Below are positions 1 to 10,788 of a DNA stretch of 64,000 bases, piece by piece. The notes beneath the pieces were generated by a model. That model was not told the origin of the DNA. It searched no databases and worked only from the letters and a program-made list of their open reading frames with translations. Made by a program: the position numbers and the translations under genes. How positions within the stretch are numbered: the first letter of the stretch is position 1; each line of letters starts with the position of its first letter. Source of the DNA: Owenia fusiformis. Its lineage: Eukaryota; Annelida; Polychaeta; Sabellida; Oweniidae. The stretch lies in the NCBI GenBank assembly GCA_903813345.2, contig CAIIXF020000009.1:6444030-6508029 (forward strand), given 5' to 3'.

Positions 1-2605
1 GAATTGCATTTGATTGTATCGCTGTTTTCAATTTCAACACATCAATAAGGTGCATTTTAAAAAATTAAGTAGTAACGTTAAAATCCCAATAATCAATAAA
101 ATAAAATCACGAACATTATTATACAAATTGCCAAAGTATAGTACAAGTCCTGTTAACAGTAAGAATGGTAATGAATTCAATCATTGAATCTAACCATGCA
201 GTATTCCCAGATCACATTGAAGAGGTTATTCTGAACATTCATTCAACTTCGATGTTTTTTTCAGTCTGAATGTTCCATATTGTACTTTACATTCAAGCAC
301 TTCATATTACAAAGCTGAGCAGACTTGTAGCCAGCTATGCTCTCATTTTCAGAAGGCTATCATTTTAGCAAAATGCCAATTGTGACCAACTTGAGCAAGT
401 TTAGCCAAAACTATACCAGTTTTGTCCCAAGCTCAAATAATTTTACTTGGTGCAATTTTGGAAGGTGTTGGGTTGGGTCCATGATGAGTTTCATTAGATT
501 TAATTTATGGTATGCAGGCCCGTAGCCCCCCCCTGGAAACTTTTGAAAACTGAACCCCCCTTGGCAAATCCTGGCTACAGGCCTGGTATGGGTATATTAA
601 TATTGGTTCCAGAAATAATACAATTTCAATTACAGAGAATCCAATACTTTATTTGACTGTCCAAACAATTAAACGAAGCAAGAATAATAGACGAAGTGGA
701 AATCCATAGATTCATCTTGATGTTCAACCGCTCTTACTCTTAAATCTGAAGTGGAAATGGATTAGCTCTTCAACTTCTCCTTTGCAGATAATTTAAGTTT
801 CTAAGTTATGATACAACCTTGTCAATATTTCAAATATCAAACATGTATCAATACGAAGTATAACATTAATAGGGGGTTTAACCCCATGGTCACTGACACC
901 AGTTTGCATTTTATCAGCAACTTTTTGACAATCTTGGATAATCTGAGGCACTGGACCTAAATATAGCCTACAGTGAACCAAATATTTTTTTTAAGACTAT
1001 GACTTGAATTTGCCAGTGGACGTAAATACTACTTAATATAGGTTATCTCAAAATGATGATTTGTAATGACATCGTTAATACCAACAAATATACATGTACA
1101 AATCTATAAAAAGATGCAAAAAGATAATTTATGATTTCTGTTGTATTGAATATTTCTTGTAAATTACATTCTAAGCATCTTAAAGCCTTAGAGTGTATCT
1201 ACTGTCTGACTTTGCCCATAAATATAGCCCTTATCTCACTATAATTTACGTTAAAGGTCACACCACTAGCAGAGTGTTTGAATTTTCCATTGGAAGATAC
1301 CTAAAATACAGAATAGACAATATATCTTCTACCGAAACAGATGAGACACACTGTGTTATTTCCTTAGCCCCTTCAAGTATAAGATACACCAGTTAGTTTT
1401 CAGTGAGGATTTATCCCTCTAGATTCTTTTATAGTATATTTCCCTCAAATTAAACAAACATCCAAGGGTTACACACTTCCCAGTATGTAACCCTTATACA
1501 ATATACTATAAGAAAATCCAAATGTAAGCAATTTTATTTTTCAGTGACTTCAAACAGGTATATTCCCAATGTTCCCCTTGTACTTATTTCTATTGCAGGA
1601 ATAACATGGTTAAACCTGTGAGTTTATATATATTATCTATATCACCTGTTGGATACTTAAGGGTCAAGTGCTCATATACCAAAGGAACCAAAATATGTCA
1701 CCTTCTACTTACACTAAGCCGAAATAAACTTTTGGAAATGTTTTTTTTCAAAGAATGGAATGGTGCACTTTAAAATGATTTAGCTTAAGAAAGAAAGGTA
1801 ACTTTACAAAATAGCTCTTAGATCTACACTGAGGCATTTTGGGGTGAGGACATTTATTAAATAAAGGGTAATAAATCTAATTTGCAGATTATTTTTTACA
1901 ACCATGAACTATGCATAGATAGACCCTAGGCCAGAGTTGGCCTATTATTATCAACCAAGGCTAGGATAAATAATTGAAATATTTAACATACTGTCTCCTA
2001 CTTCTTATATTTTAATCTAAATTGTTTCTTAGAACAATTGACCAGATGACTCTCAAGTCGGGCATTGTATGGAGCATTTATGGAAAAATTAGCCGATTCT
2101 AGCATTCTGATACTTTTAAATAGCAAAAATGTATTTTATTTTAGAATTAGTCAAACATTGATGAAAGTGTAACTGTTAAAAAGCCCATCATTTCAGTTTT
2201 CAAAATTACAAATGAAGCTAAACATAGTATTTGATTACCATGGCCTAATATGATGAATATATTCAAGGGATGGCTTTAATTATTAGTTTCACATTCTTTT
2301 AAATTAGGAAGCTTCATATTCATCCTTCATACCTCAGGTCAAGGTGACCTATCTTTGACATCTATACAAAAATTAAGGCTGGTTGTCATGGAGACACCTT
2401 GATGTTTTCAACAGCATGGGAATGGAATGAGCGATTTTCTCATAAATTCAATCAATTCTGGATTTACAATCTTTCCTGGTGGTATTTCTACTACTTATTA
2501 TATTCTTTGAAATGACATTTTGCTTAGGGACTACTAATTAACAACTGCAAGAAATTATTGCGAAGGAAAACATCAATTTTACTTACTGAATTCATGAATA
2601 GTACA
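1..2605. other. intergenic AT-rich DNA, no gene recognised
   Basis: Open frames here are short and show no familiar motif. About 513-585 is a fragment flanked by GCAGGCCCGTAGCC-like and GGCTACAGGCCTG-like ends with runs of C; a similar start recurs near 40,708. At 1423-1517 there is a small hairpin-forming unit: outer arms around TATAGTATAT and ATATACTATA, inner arms AAGGGTTACA and TGTAACCCTT. The rest is featureless to my reading. Confidence 0.6.
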
Positions 2606-3797
2606 AGGCATTAACATGACAAAATGTCACCACCTAAAGGTCAATTTGAAGCAAGTTGAAAACAGACCTTTTTGACCTTTTTTGACCTTGAGAAGGTCAT
2701 TAAAGGTGAAATGTCAAATCTAGAGTCAGATTTGAATTTCTGAGAACATGTAGATGATTTTGAAAAAAAAAATTAGTCAATTTGAAGCAAGTTGAAAAAA
2801 GACCTTTTTGACCTTGAGAAGGTCATTGAAGGTAAAATGTCAAATCTAAAGTCATATTTGAATTTCTGAGAACATGTAGATGATTTTGAGAAAAAAATTT
2901 AGTCAATTTGAAGCAAGATGAAAAAATACCTTTTTGACCTTTTTTGACATTGAGAAGGTCATTGAAGGTCAAATGTCAAATCTAAAGTCAGATTTGAATA
3001 TCTGAGAACATGTAGATGATTTTGAAAAAAAAAATTAGTCAATTTGAAGCAAGTTGAAAAAAGACCTTATTGACCTTTTTTGACTTTGAGAAGGTCATTG
3101 AAGGTCCAATGTCAAATCTCAAGTCAAATCTAAAGTCAGATTTGAATTTCTGAGAACACGTAGATGATTTTGAAAAAAAAATTTAGTCAATTTGAAGCAA
3201 GTTGAAAACAGACCTTTTTGACCTTTTTTGACCTTGAGAAGGTCATTGAAGGTCAAATGTCAAATCTTAAGTCAAATCTTAAGTCAGATTTGAATTTCTG
3301 AGAACACGTAGATGATTTTGAAAAAAAAATTTAGTCAATTTGAAGCAAGTTGAAAACAGACCTTTTTGACCTTTTTTGACCTTGAGAAGGTCATTGAAGG
3401 TCAAATGTCAAATCTAAAGTCAGATTTGAAGGTCAAATGTCAAATCTAAAGTCAAATCTAAAGTCAGATTTGAATTTCTGAGAACATGTAGATGATTTTG
3501 AAAAAAATTTAGTCAATGTGAAGCAAGTTGAAAAAAGACCTTTTTGACCTTGAGAAGGTCATTGAAGGTCAAATGTCAAATCTAAAGTCAGATTTGAACT
3601 TCTGAGAACATGTAGATGATTTAGAAAAAATTGAAGTCAGTCTAAACAGTATTTGTAAAGTTATAGGAAGTTGTAAGAAATTGTTACAGACGCCGGACGC
3701 CGGACGCCGGACGCCAACCTCCAACCACCAACCGCCGTCACAAAAAAAACGGAGACCATAACAAAAAAAAACGGAGACCATAACAATATGTGACATA
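2606..3797. repeat. GACCTT-rich element with about seven internal tandem units
   Basis: Begins with a CATTAACATG...AAATGTCACCAC segment and ends with a GGAGACCATAACAATATGTGAC segment. Between them about seven units of roughly 125-175 bp start with GTCAATTTGAAGCAAG (near 2640, 2778, 2905, 3038, 3186, 3333, 3510). Each carries short GACCTT/AAGGTC inverted motifs and the phrase AACATGTAGATGATTTTGA. A run of four CGGACGC-like units follows at about 3690-3714. A compact copy with the same two ends and no tandem block lies at 57,418-57,530, and diverged relatives sit near 42,670 and 45,117. This suggests a dispersed non-autonomous element whose interior has been amplified in this copy. Confidence 0.75.
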
Positions 3798-5862
3798 AAA
3801 ACAATGTGTCTGGAGAATAGGAGATCATGAAATGAGTAAAGGAGACATGATTCATTATTCCAATGACCTTTAGGAGATGAATAAAATACCTCAAATGTTC
3901 AGTATGTACCATTGTTTTTGGCGTACATTGTTTGTAACATCATTTTAATGTGCGTTCCATAGGTTAAGTATACATTTACTGTACAGTGTACAGGGGCCAG
4001 CTTTCAGTCAGAGGGGGTGCGATCGCAAAAAATACTTTTTCCAGTCAGGGGGGTATGAATTTGGAATAAACAAGCCAAAAAATATTAATTTTGAATTTTA
4101 AAGCTCTTTTCTTCTTCTTTCTCATGGTTTTATTGTTATTGGTTATGGGGGGTGCACCCATCGCACCCCCAGACTACGCCTATGGTGTATATGTACTTTA
4201 AATTGCACTCAAAGAAGGCACAGAGGGTTTTGACAAAATGTACTTCATGTCTAATGAATATTAGGTCTATAATTCCTTAGTTTTCTCTGGGGGTGGGGAG
4301 TGAGCTGAGAGTCTATTTGACAGTATTCTTGTTTTTCTCTGAAGGGGAGAGAGCCAGGGGATGAAAGTCAATTTTCTTGTATCTTATGACAGCATTCTTG
4401 TATCCTAGGAAAATTTGTTTTCAGGGTGAAAGGTTGGGGGTAGAGTCAAAACAACTTTAAAATGTCTAAAAATACAACTCCTTCTTTCATTATAATGATG
4501 TGGGGTGGGTCCAAATTCACATTTCCTGTTTGTGTGTTTTAAGTCAACTAACCTAATATTTAAACATATATGACTCATTTACATAGTAATCATTTATCTC
4601 AATTCTCAGGTCAACATGTCTTATCAATCATTTGCAAAATACATTATATCTGTCTATTCATAGATGTTATTTTCATAAATGTACTTCATTAATCTAGTTA
4701 GAACAATGGGAAATCCTCAGAATGTAATTTCCTTAACCTAAAAACAAATCCTCAAATCCTCAGGAAAAATTATACAATTATTCTTTCTTGACAATAGAAA
4801 ACTTAAGTTTGTAATCCCCAGATAACATAAATCAAGAATGAAACAAGCAGACTGAATACTGATCAAACAGTATGCTTTTTACAATGACCATGGAATATGG
4901 ATAGAATTTAAGACTTAAGTTTTTGACCGTGTGCAAATGAGGCCATGTCGTCCATGTGTATAGTACTAGATTATAGTGTATATTACATCACTTACATATT
5001 TATTAGTATGAATTATATGATTGCATGATATTATATAGCCTTAAATATTGGGGATATTGAATAATTGATTTAATTGACTGCTTTATTACAGTCTTTAATC
5101 ACAGAGAGGTATAAATTGGGAATGAGGAACTGCGTATGCTTGGAGTAATAAGAGAAATAACCAACTCACTTGGAGTTAATTTCTATAAAAATTTTAAAGT
5201 TATGGATAACTTAATAACTGTAACAGTTTTTCCCGATTTTTGATATGATGAAACGTTACATATTTATGATGGGTAGAGAAAACCCTGAATCATAAAATTC
5301 ATATCTTGTGAAACTAACTTCCTACTATAGGCAGAGCTTGAGCTAAGATTGCTTTTGCTTGACAAATTGGTTTTGATAGATTGACAATGACATGAGGTAT
5401 TATATAGGAAAATAACATTGAAACTGATCCGTAATGCCTTTTTGACCAGATGCTTTCTAGTCTTAACCTTGTGCCCTGTAGGCGAGTCACAACACTTAGA
5501 AAAATTGTAATCTTACATGAGATCAGGTCTATATTTATGTATAAGGGCACAGAACGCAAGTCCATCCCTCCACGAGGATGTCATATTGGTGATGTGGACA
5601 TCTTTGTACCCTGTCGTCTGCTTGCGGCACCATGTTTCTAATCCCTTCACTTTTCCCGCCATTGTGATTGCTCTGAAAATATATACGAAATCTCTATGTC
5701 TAGGTCTCAGAAATAATGCAGGTGCAAATACACGTAGCCTTCCAACACATGTTAATGTTATTTCCCAAATAGAAATCTCACTTTCTCCACATTGTGTTTA
5801 ACTCACTATAACTCTCAGTTTTGCACAAAGAGTGCAATGAAAAATATTGATGTTTTTCAAAT
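3798..5862. other. intergenic, no gene recognised
   Basis: No coding signal found. About 3985-4185 resembles the dispersed G-run/C-run elements seen elsewhere: GGGGGTGCGATCGC near the left end and GGGTGCACCCATCGCACCCCC near the right. The remaining sequence is AT-rich single copy as far as I can see. Confidence 0.5.
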
Positions 5863-6237
5863 GGATTATAACATCTTTATCATGATTTTTGAATCCACAA
5901 TTATCTGGGTATATCGGCAGAATGGGAACATTTTTCTTTTTCAGCGAGAGAGATTCCATCACTTTTCAAGATGGCGGTTGGATTTAAAAGGGGATTCCTC
6001 GTTTGGCTGGCCCGGAAGTACCAATAAATGGAGGAATTTGACGGTTGAAATAAGTTAAATATTACACGCAAATATTGCGATCAAAAACGAAAATTTCTTC
6101 GTTCTGCCGATAAGACAATTGTGGATTCAACTACATGAAAAGAATGCTAAAATACCTGAGGAATCTAATGAAGTAGGTATCTTAAATGTAAGGCGTAGAA
6201 AATTCTCCCATGTTGTAATCGTATAGGCAAAAGATTG
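5863..6237. mobile_element. right half of a dispersed inverted-repeat element (relative of 58,777-59,413)
   Basis: This stretch aligns by eye along its length with 59,020-59,390. Shared phrases include GGGAACATTTTTCTTTTTCA, AAGATGGCGGTTGGATTTAAAA (GTGG in the other copy), CAATAAATGGAGGAATTTGAC and AACTACATGAAAAGAATGC. The match stops at AGGCAAAAGATTG (6237), where the palindrome 6238-6882 begins. It appears to resume weakly after it (CAGGACTAG...GGATAA, about 6889-6911), so the palindrome was probably inserted into an older element. The left half is not visible. The short ORF across it is not a gene. Confidence 0.7.
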
Positions 6238-6882
6238 AGACTTACTCACTTCGAGAGCCATGTTAGATTTTGAAACTTATGGCTCTCAAACGGAGAAGTG
6301 AACAGCTGATCAATAGTGACCTTTGAAATTGAATTAAGTCGATCCGCGGCTTACTTTTGGTCTCTAACTGTGTCTTACATCAGTATCATCAATCCGTGTA
6401 AGTATTGGAGCGCTGGAGTACTTCTTTTTCGATCAAGACTTGTTAATTGTTCATCGAGTTAAAGTTTTACAGACCTATTTCCAATATGGCGGTTTGCTAG
6501 GTGCGAGATACGCAACGAACGAAATGAATTTTGAGAATTAGTTAGGTTTGGACAACCTCCGGAGATTTACGAAAATGTCCGAGCAGAAACCGCCATATTG
6601 GAATTTGGCAGTAAAACGATTCACTTGACTAACAATTACAAGTCTTGATCGAAAAAGAAGTACTCCAGCGCTCCAATACTTACACCATGGGCTTTCAACT
6701 AGTTGAAAGCCCATGCTTACACGGATTGATGATACTGATGTAAGACACAGTTAGAGACCAAAAGTAAGCCGCGGATCGACTTAATTCGATTTCAAAGGTC
6801 ACGATCATTGAGCTGTCCAAATGCTCCGTGGGAAAGCTATTATATCAAAATCCAAATAGCTTTCGCAGGAAGTAAATTGAGA
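6238..6882. mobile_element. large palindromic (foldback) element
   Basis: The two halves are inverted copies. TTGATCGAAAAAGAAGTACT in the right arm (about 6645-6664) mirrors AGTACTTCTTTTTCGATCAA at about 6417-6436. GTCGATCCGCGGCTTAC (6338-6354) mirrors GTAAGCCGCGGATCGAC (about 6764-6780). Both arms contain CAATATGGCGGTTT next to the loop (about 6500-6580). Each outer end holds its own small hairpin (GAGAGCC...GGCTCTC and GAAAGC...GCTTTC). It encodes nothing, so it is a non-autonomous element. The outer limits are approximate because the ends have diverged and no clean target duplication was found. Confidence 0.8.
6679..6722. mobile_element. 30-bp perfect palindrome flanked by 7-bp direct repeats
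   Basis: Positions 6686-6715 form a perfect palindrome whose half is CATGGGCTTTCAACT. It is flanked by CTTACAC at 6679-6685 and 6716-6722. The opposite arm of the host palindrome (near 6395-6410) reads straight through TTACACGGATTG in inverted form without it, so the empty site is visible. Similar half-sites occur near 32,333-32,353 (CTAGTTGAAAGCCCATGG), 37,769 (CATGGGCTTTCA) and 56,497 (CATGGGCTTTCA). Confidence 0.8.
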
Positions 6883-7918
6883 CGTTCTCAGGACTAGTCT
6901 ATAGTAGGGATAACCGTGGCTTACATGAAAACTTGAGTTTCCAAAGGAATACATGTTCATAACTTTCCAGCCTTATATTGCCTTCGATTTATTACAGATC
7001 ATAATTCATCATACCTGACTTTCAATTTCCTGTTTCAATTTCATAAAATAAAAAATGAATCATTTTTGATTTTACAGGTGGTCAAAATGCTTACCAAACA
7101 GGAGAAGGTCTAGTTTTGAGGTCCTCTCAGCACATCAGTTATATTCTCTGTAGTTACGTCTGCAACTAGGAAGCTTAAATTTGTAGATCAGTGGTCCTAC
7201 TTAGAAGGAAAATAGTAAAATGTGTAGAAATTTTTGGCATTCCACTTTATTGACCAGTTTTCGTTTTACATGGCAAACTTTACAATGAAACGAAATTATT
7301 ATTTATCTCAAACCTGTAACTATTGATAAGCTGATATAAAGATGGCAGCAGTAGTAAAAATACAGACTTGGCATTTGCAGTCTAAAAAGTCACATACATA
7401 AGATAGTGCAATGATAATGTAAATCACAGGCCCAGGAAGATTTAAATCCCCCCCACAGTCACTGTATAGCTAATGTAATAGTGAGTGGGAGGGGGATGAA
7501 CTCTTGTTCCCGTGTCTGTGATGTAAACTGGTAAATAAGATGATATCAATATAGGTCAGTTAAGCCGAATCAAATAGTCACATTACGTAAGTGTCAATAA
7601 TGAAATGCAGCAGAATCAATGGTTGCAAAAGTGCCAATGATGATGCCATGCAGTGTAAAGGGGGGCCCCTGTAAATAGTCACATAAAGTGCTAATTATGA
7701 TGATATCCAAATTATAAATATTATTTAGAATGAAAATGCAATATAAATATTGCAGCAGTGATATGCTGTGTAATTAGTTGCAAAAAGTGTCAATACCGTG
7801 ATTTACTTTGTAAATAGTCATATAACGTGTCAAAATAGAAATGCAATGTAAATAGTTGCACAAATAGCAATGATATGCAGTGTAAATGATTGCCAAACGT
7901 GTCAATTCTGCATCAGTG

Positions 7919-8562
7919 TCAAGATTTAGGGACAAAAATTTATGTCATTTTTAAGTAAAACTTTTTTTCTTTACAATGACGAGATGAGAAATTTAGAAAC
8001 ATCCCACTTACTGAACTTTTGAACTTTTAAGGCATGTATTTTCAAAAAGCTTTACATTGGCGATATTCCATTACATTCTTGGACTTTGATTATTTTACGA
8101 TTGAAAGTTGTGAACTTTTAATGCAGGCATTTTCAAAAAGCTTTACATTGGCCATATTCCTTTACATTCTTGGACTTAGAATATTTCACGAAGCAACGTT
8201 GTGAACTTTTAATGCAGGCATTTTCAAAAAGCTTTACATTGGCCATATTCCTTTACATTCTTGGACTTAGAATATTTTATGATATATAGAAGTGTAATTT
8301 ATGGCATGCATTTTCAAAAAGCTTTACATTGGCCATTTTCCCTTACATTCTTAGACTTAGAATATTTTACGATCTGGAGAGGTGAACTTTTACAGCATGC
8401 ATTTTCAAAAAGCTTTACATTGGCCATATTCCTTTACATTCTTGGACTTAGAATATTTCACGAAGCAAAGTTGTGAACTTTTAATGCAGGCATTTTCAAA
8501 AAGCTTTACATTGGCCATATTCCTTTAAAATGACATAAATTTTTGTCCCTAAATCTTGACAT
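7919..8562. mobile_element. TIR element with six internal ~90-bp tandem units
   Basis: The ends are long inverted repeats: TCAAGATTTAGGGACAAAAA at about 7919 and its reverse complement ending near 8562, continuing inward through TTTATGTCATTTT. Inside, six units of about 90 bp each carry CATTTTCAAAAAGCTTTACA (near 8037, 8127, 8218, 8308, 8399, 8490), followed by TTGGCCATATTCC and CTTGGACTTAGAATATTT. It sits within the satellite; the satellite to its left is in the forward direction and the piece to its right is inverted. No coding capacity. Confidence 0.85.
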
Positions 8563-8658
8563 ATATAGCATATCATTGCTGCAATTTGTGCAACAATTCA
8601 AATTGCACTTCAATTTTGACACGTCATGTGACTATTTACAAAGTAAATCACAGTATTG
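8563..8658 (-). repeat. single satellite unit in reverse orientation
   Basis: GCATATCATTGCTGCAATTTG, ACTTCAATTTTGACACGTCA and TTTACAAAGTAAATCACAGT here are reverse complements of the landmark phrases of the 115-bp unit. Forward orientation resumes after about 8660. This is the only inverted unit I saw in the array. Confidence 0.8.
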
Positions 8659-8718
8659 TATATATGTATATAAATTGCAGCAATGATATGCAATGTAAAT
8701 GATTGCTGAACGTGTCAA

Positions 8719-10788
8719 TACCGTGATTTACTTTGTAAAAAGTCACATTACGTGTCAAAATTGAAATGCAATGTAAATAGTTGCACAAATTGTAGCAATG
8801 ATATGCAGTGTAAATGATTGCTGAACGTGTCAATACCGTGATTTACTTTGTAAAAAGTCACATTACGTGTCAAAATTGAAATGCAATGTAAATAGTTGCA
8901 CAAATTGTAGCAATGATATGCAGTGTAAATGATTGTTGAACGTGTCAATACCGTGATTTACTTTGTAAAAAGTCACATTACGTGTCAAAATTGAAATGCA
9001 ATGTAAATAGTTGCACAAATTGTAGCAATGATATGCAGTGTAAATGATTGCTAAACGTGTCAATACCGTGATTTACTTTGTAAAAAGTCACATTACGTGT
9101 CAAAATTGAAATGCAATGTAAATAGTTGCACAAATTGTAGCAATGATATGCAGTGTAAATGATTGTTGAACGTGTCAATACCGTGATTTACTTTGTAAAA
9201 AGTCACATTACGTGTCAAAATTGAAATGCAATGTAAATAGTTGCACAAATTGTAGCAATGATATGCAGTGTAAATGATTGTTGAACGTGTCAATACCGTG
9301 ATTTACTTTGTAAAAAGTCACATTACGTGTCAAAATTGAAATGCAATGTAAATAGTTGCACAAATTGTAGCAATGATATGCAGTGTAAATGATTGCTAAA
9401 CGTGTCAATACCGTGATTTACTTTGTAAAAAGTCACATTACGTGTCAAAATTGAAATGCAATGTAAATAGTTGCACAAATTGTAGCAATGATATGCAGTG
9501 TAAATGATTGCCAAACGTGTCAATACTGTGATTTACTTTGTAAAAAGTCACATAACATGTCAAAATTGAAATGCAATGTAAATAGTTGCACAAATTGTAG
9601 CAATGATATGCAGTGTAAATGATTGTTGAACGTGTCAATACCGTGATTTACTTTGTAAAAAGTCACATTACGTGTCAAAATTGAAATGCAATGTAAATAG
9701 TTGCACAAATTGCAGCAATGATATGCAATGTAAATGATTGCTGAACGTGTCAATACCGTGATTTACTTTGTAAAAAGTCACATTACGTGTCAAAATTGAA
9801 ATGCAATGTAAATAGTTGCACAAATTGTAGCAATGATATGCAGTGTAAATGATTGCTGAACGTGTCAATACCGTGATTTACTTTGTAAAAAGTCACATTA
9901 CGTGTCAAAATTGAAATGCAATGTAAATAGTTGCACAAATTGTAGCAATGATATGCAGTGTAAATGATTGTTGAACGTGTCAATACCGTGATTTACTTTG
10001 TAAAAAGTCACATTACGTGTCAAAATTGAAATGCAATGTAAATAGTTGCACAAATTGTAGCAATGATATGCAGTGTAAATGATTGCTAAACGTGTCAATA
10101 CCGTGATTTACTTTGTAAAAAGTCACATTACGTGTCAAAATTGAAATGCAATGTAAATAGTTGCACAAATTGTAGCAATGATATGCAGTGTAAATGATTG
10201 TTGAACGTGTCAATACCGTGATTTACTTTGTAAAAAGTCACATTACGTGTCAAAATTGAAATGCAATGTAAATAGTTGCACAAATTGTAGCAATGATATG
10301 CAGTGTAAATGATTGTTGAACGTGTCAATACCGTGATTTACTTTGTAAAAAGTCACATTACGTGTCAAAATTGAAATGCAATGTAAATAGTTGCACAAAT
10401 TGTAGCAATGATATGCAGTGTAAATGATTGCTAAACGTGTCAATACCGTGATTTACTTTGTAAAAAGTCACATTACGTGTCAAAATTGAAATGCAATGTA
10501 AATAGTTGCACAAATTGTAGCAATGATATGCAGTGTAAATGATTGCCAAACGTGTCAATACTGTGATTTACTTTGTAAAAAGTCACATAACATGTCAAAA
10601 TTGAAATGCAATGTAAATAGTTGCACAAATTGTAGCAATGATATGCAGTGTAAATGATTGTTGAACGTGTCAATACCGTGATTTACTTTGTAAAAAGTCA
10701 CATTACGTGTCAAAATTGAAATGCAATGTAAATAGTTGCACAAATTGTAGCAATGATATGCAGTGTAAATGATTGTTGAACGTGTCAA
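8719..10788. repeat. higher-order repeat: nine-unit (1035-bp) block duplicated in tandem
   Basis: Variant bases in successive 115-bp units (CTGAACG, TTGAACG, CTAAACG or CCAAACG after GATTG, plus one unit with CACATAACATG) appear in the same order in 8719-9753 and 9754-10,788. The rare CACATAACATG unit lies at about 9548 and again at about 10,583, exactly nine units apart. The ninth unit differs slightly between blocks. After 10,788 the array becomes nearly homogeneous CTAAACG units (to about 12,170). Confidence 0.85.

Noticed and set aside
3569-3912. Minus-strand frames of 75 and 83 codons
   Set aside because: Lie in the end of a repeat element with CGGACGC units; no domain or conserved start.
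5314-6058. Overlapping frames of 63-94 codons on both strands
   Set aside because: No start context or motif; the right part is a dispersed element.
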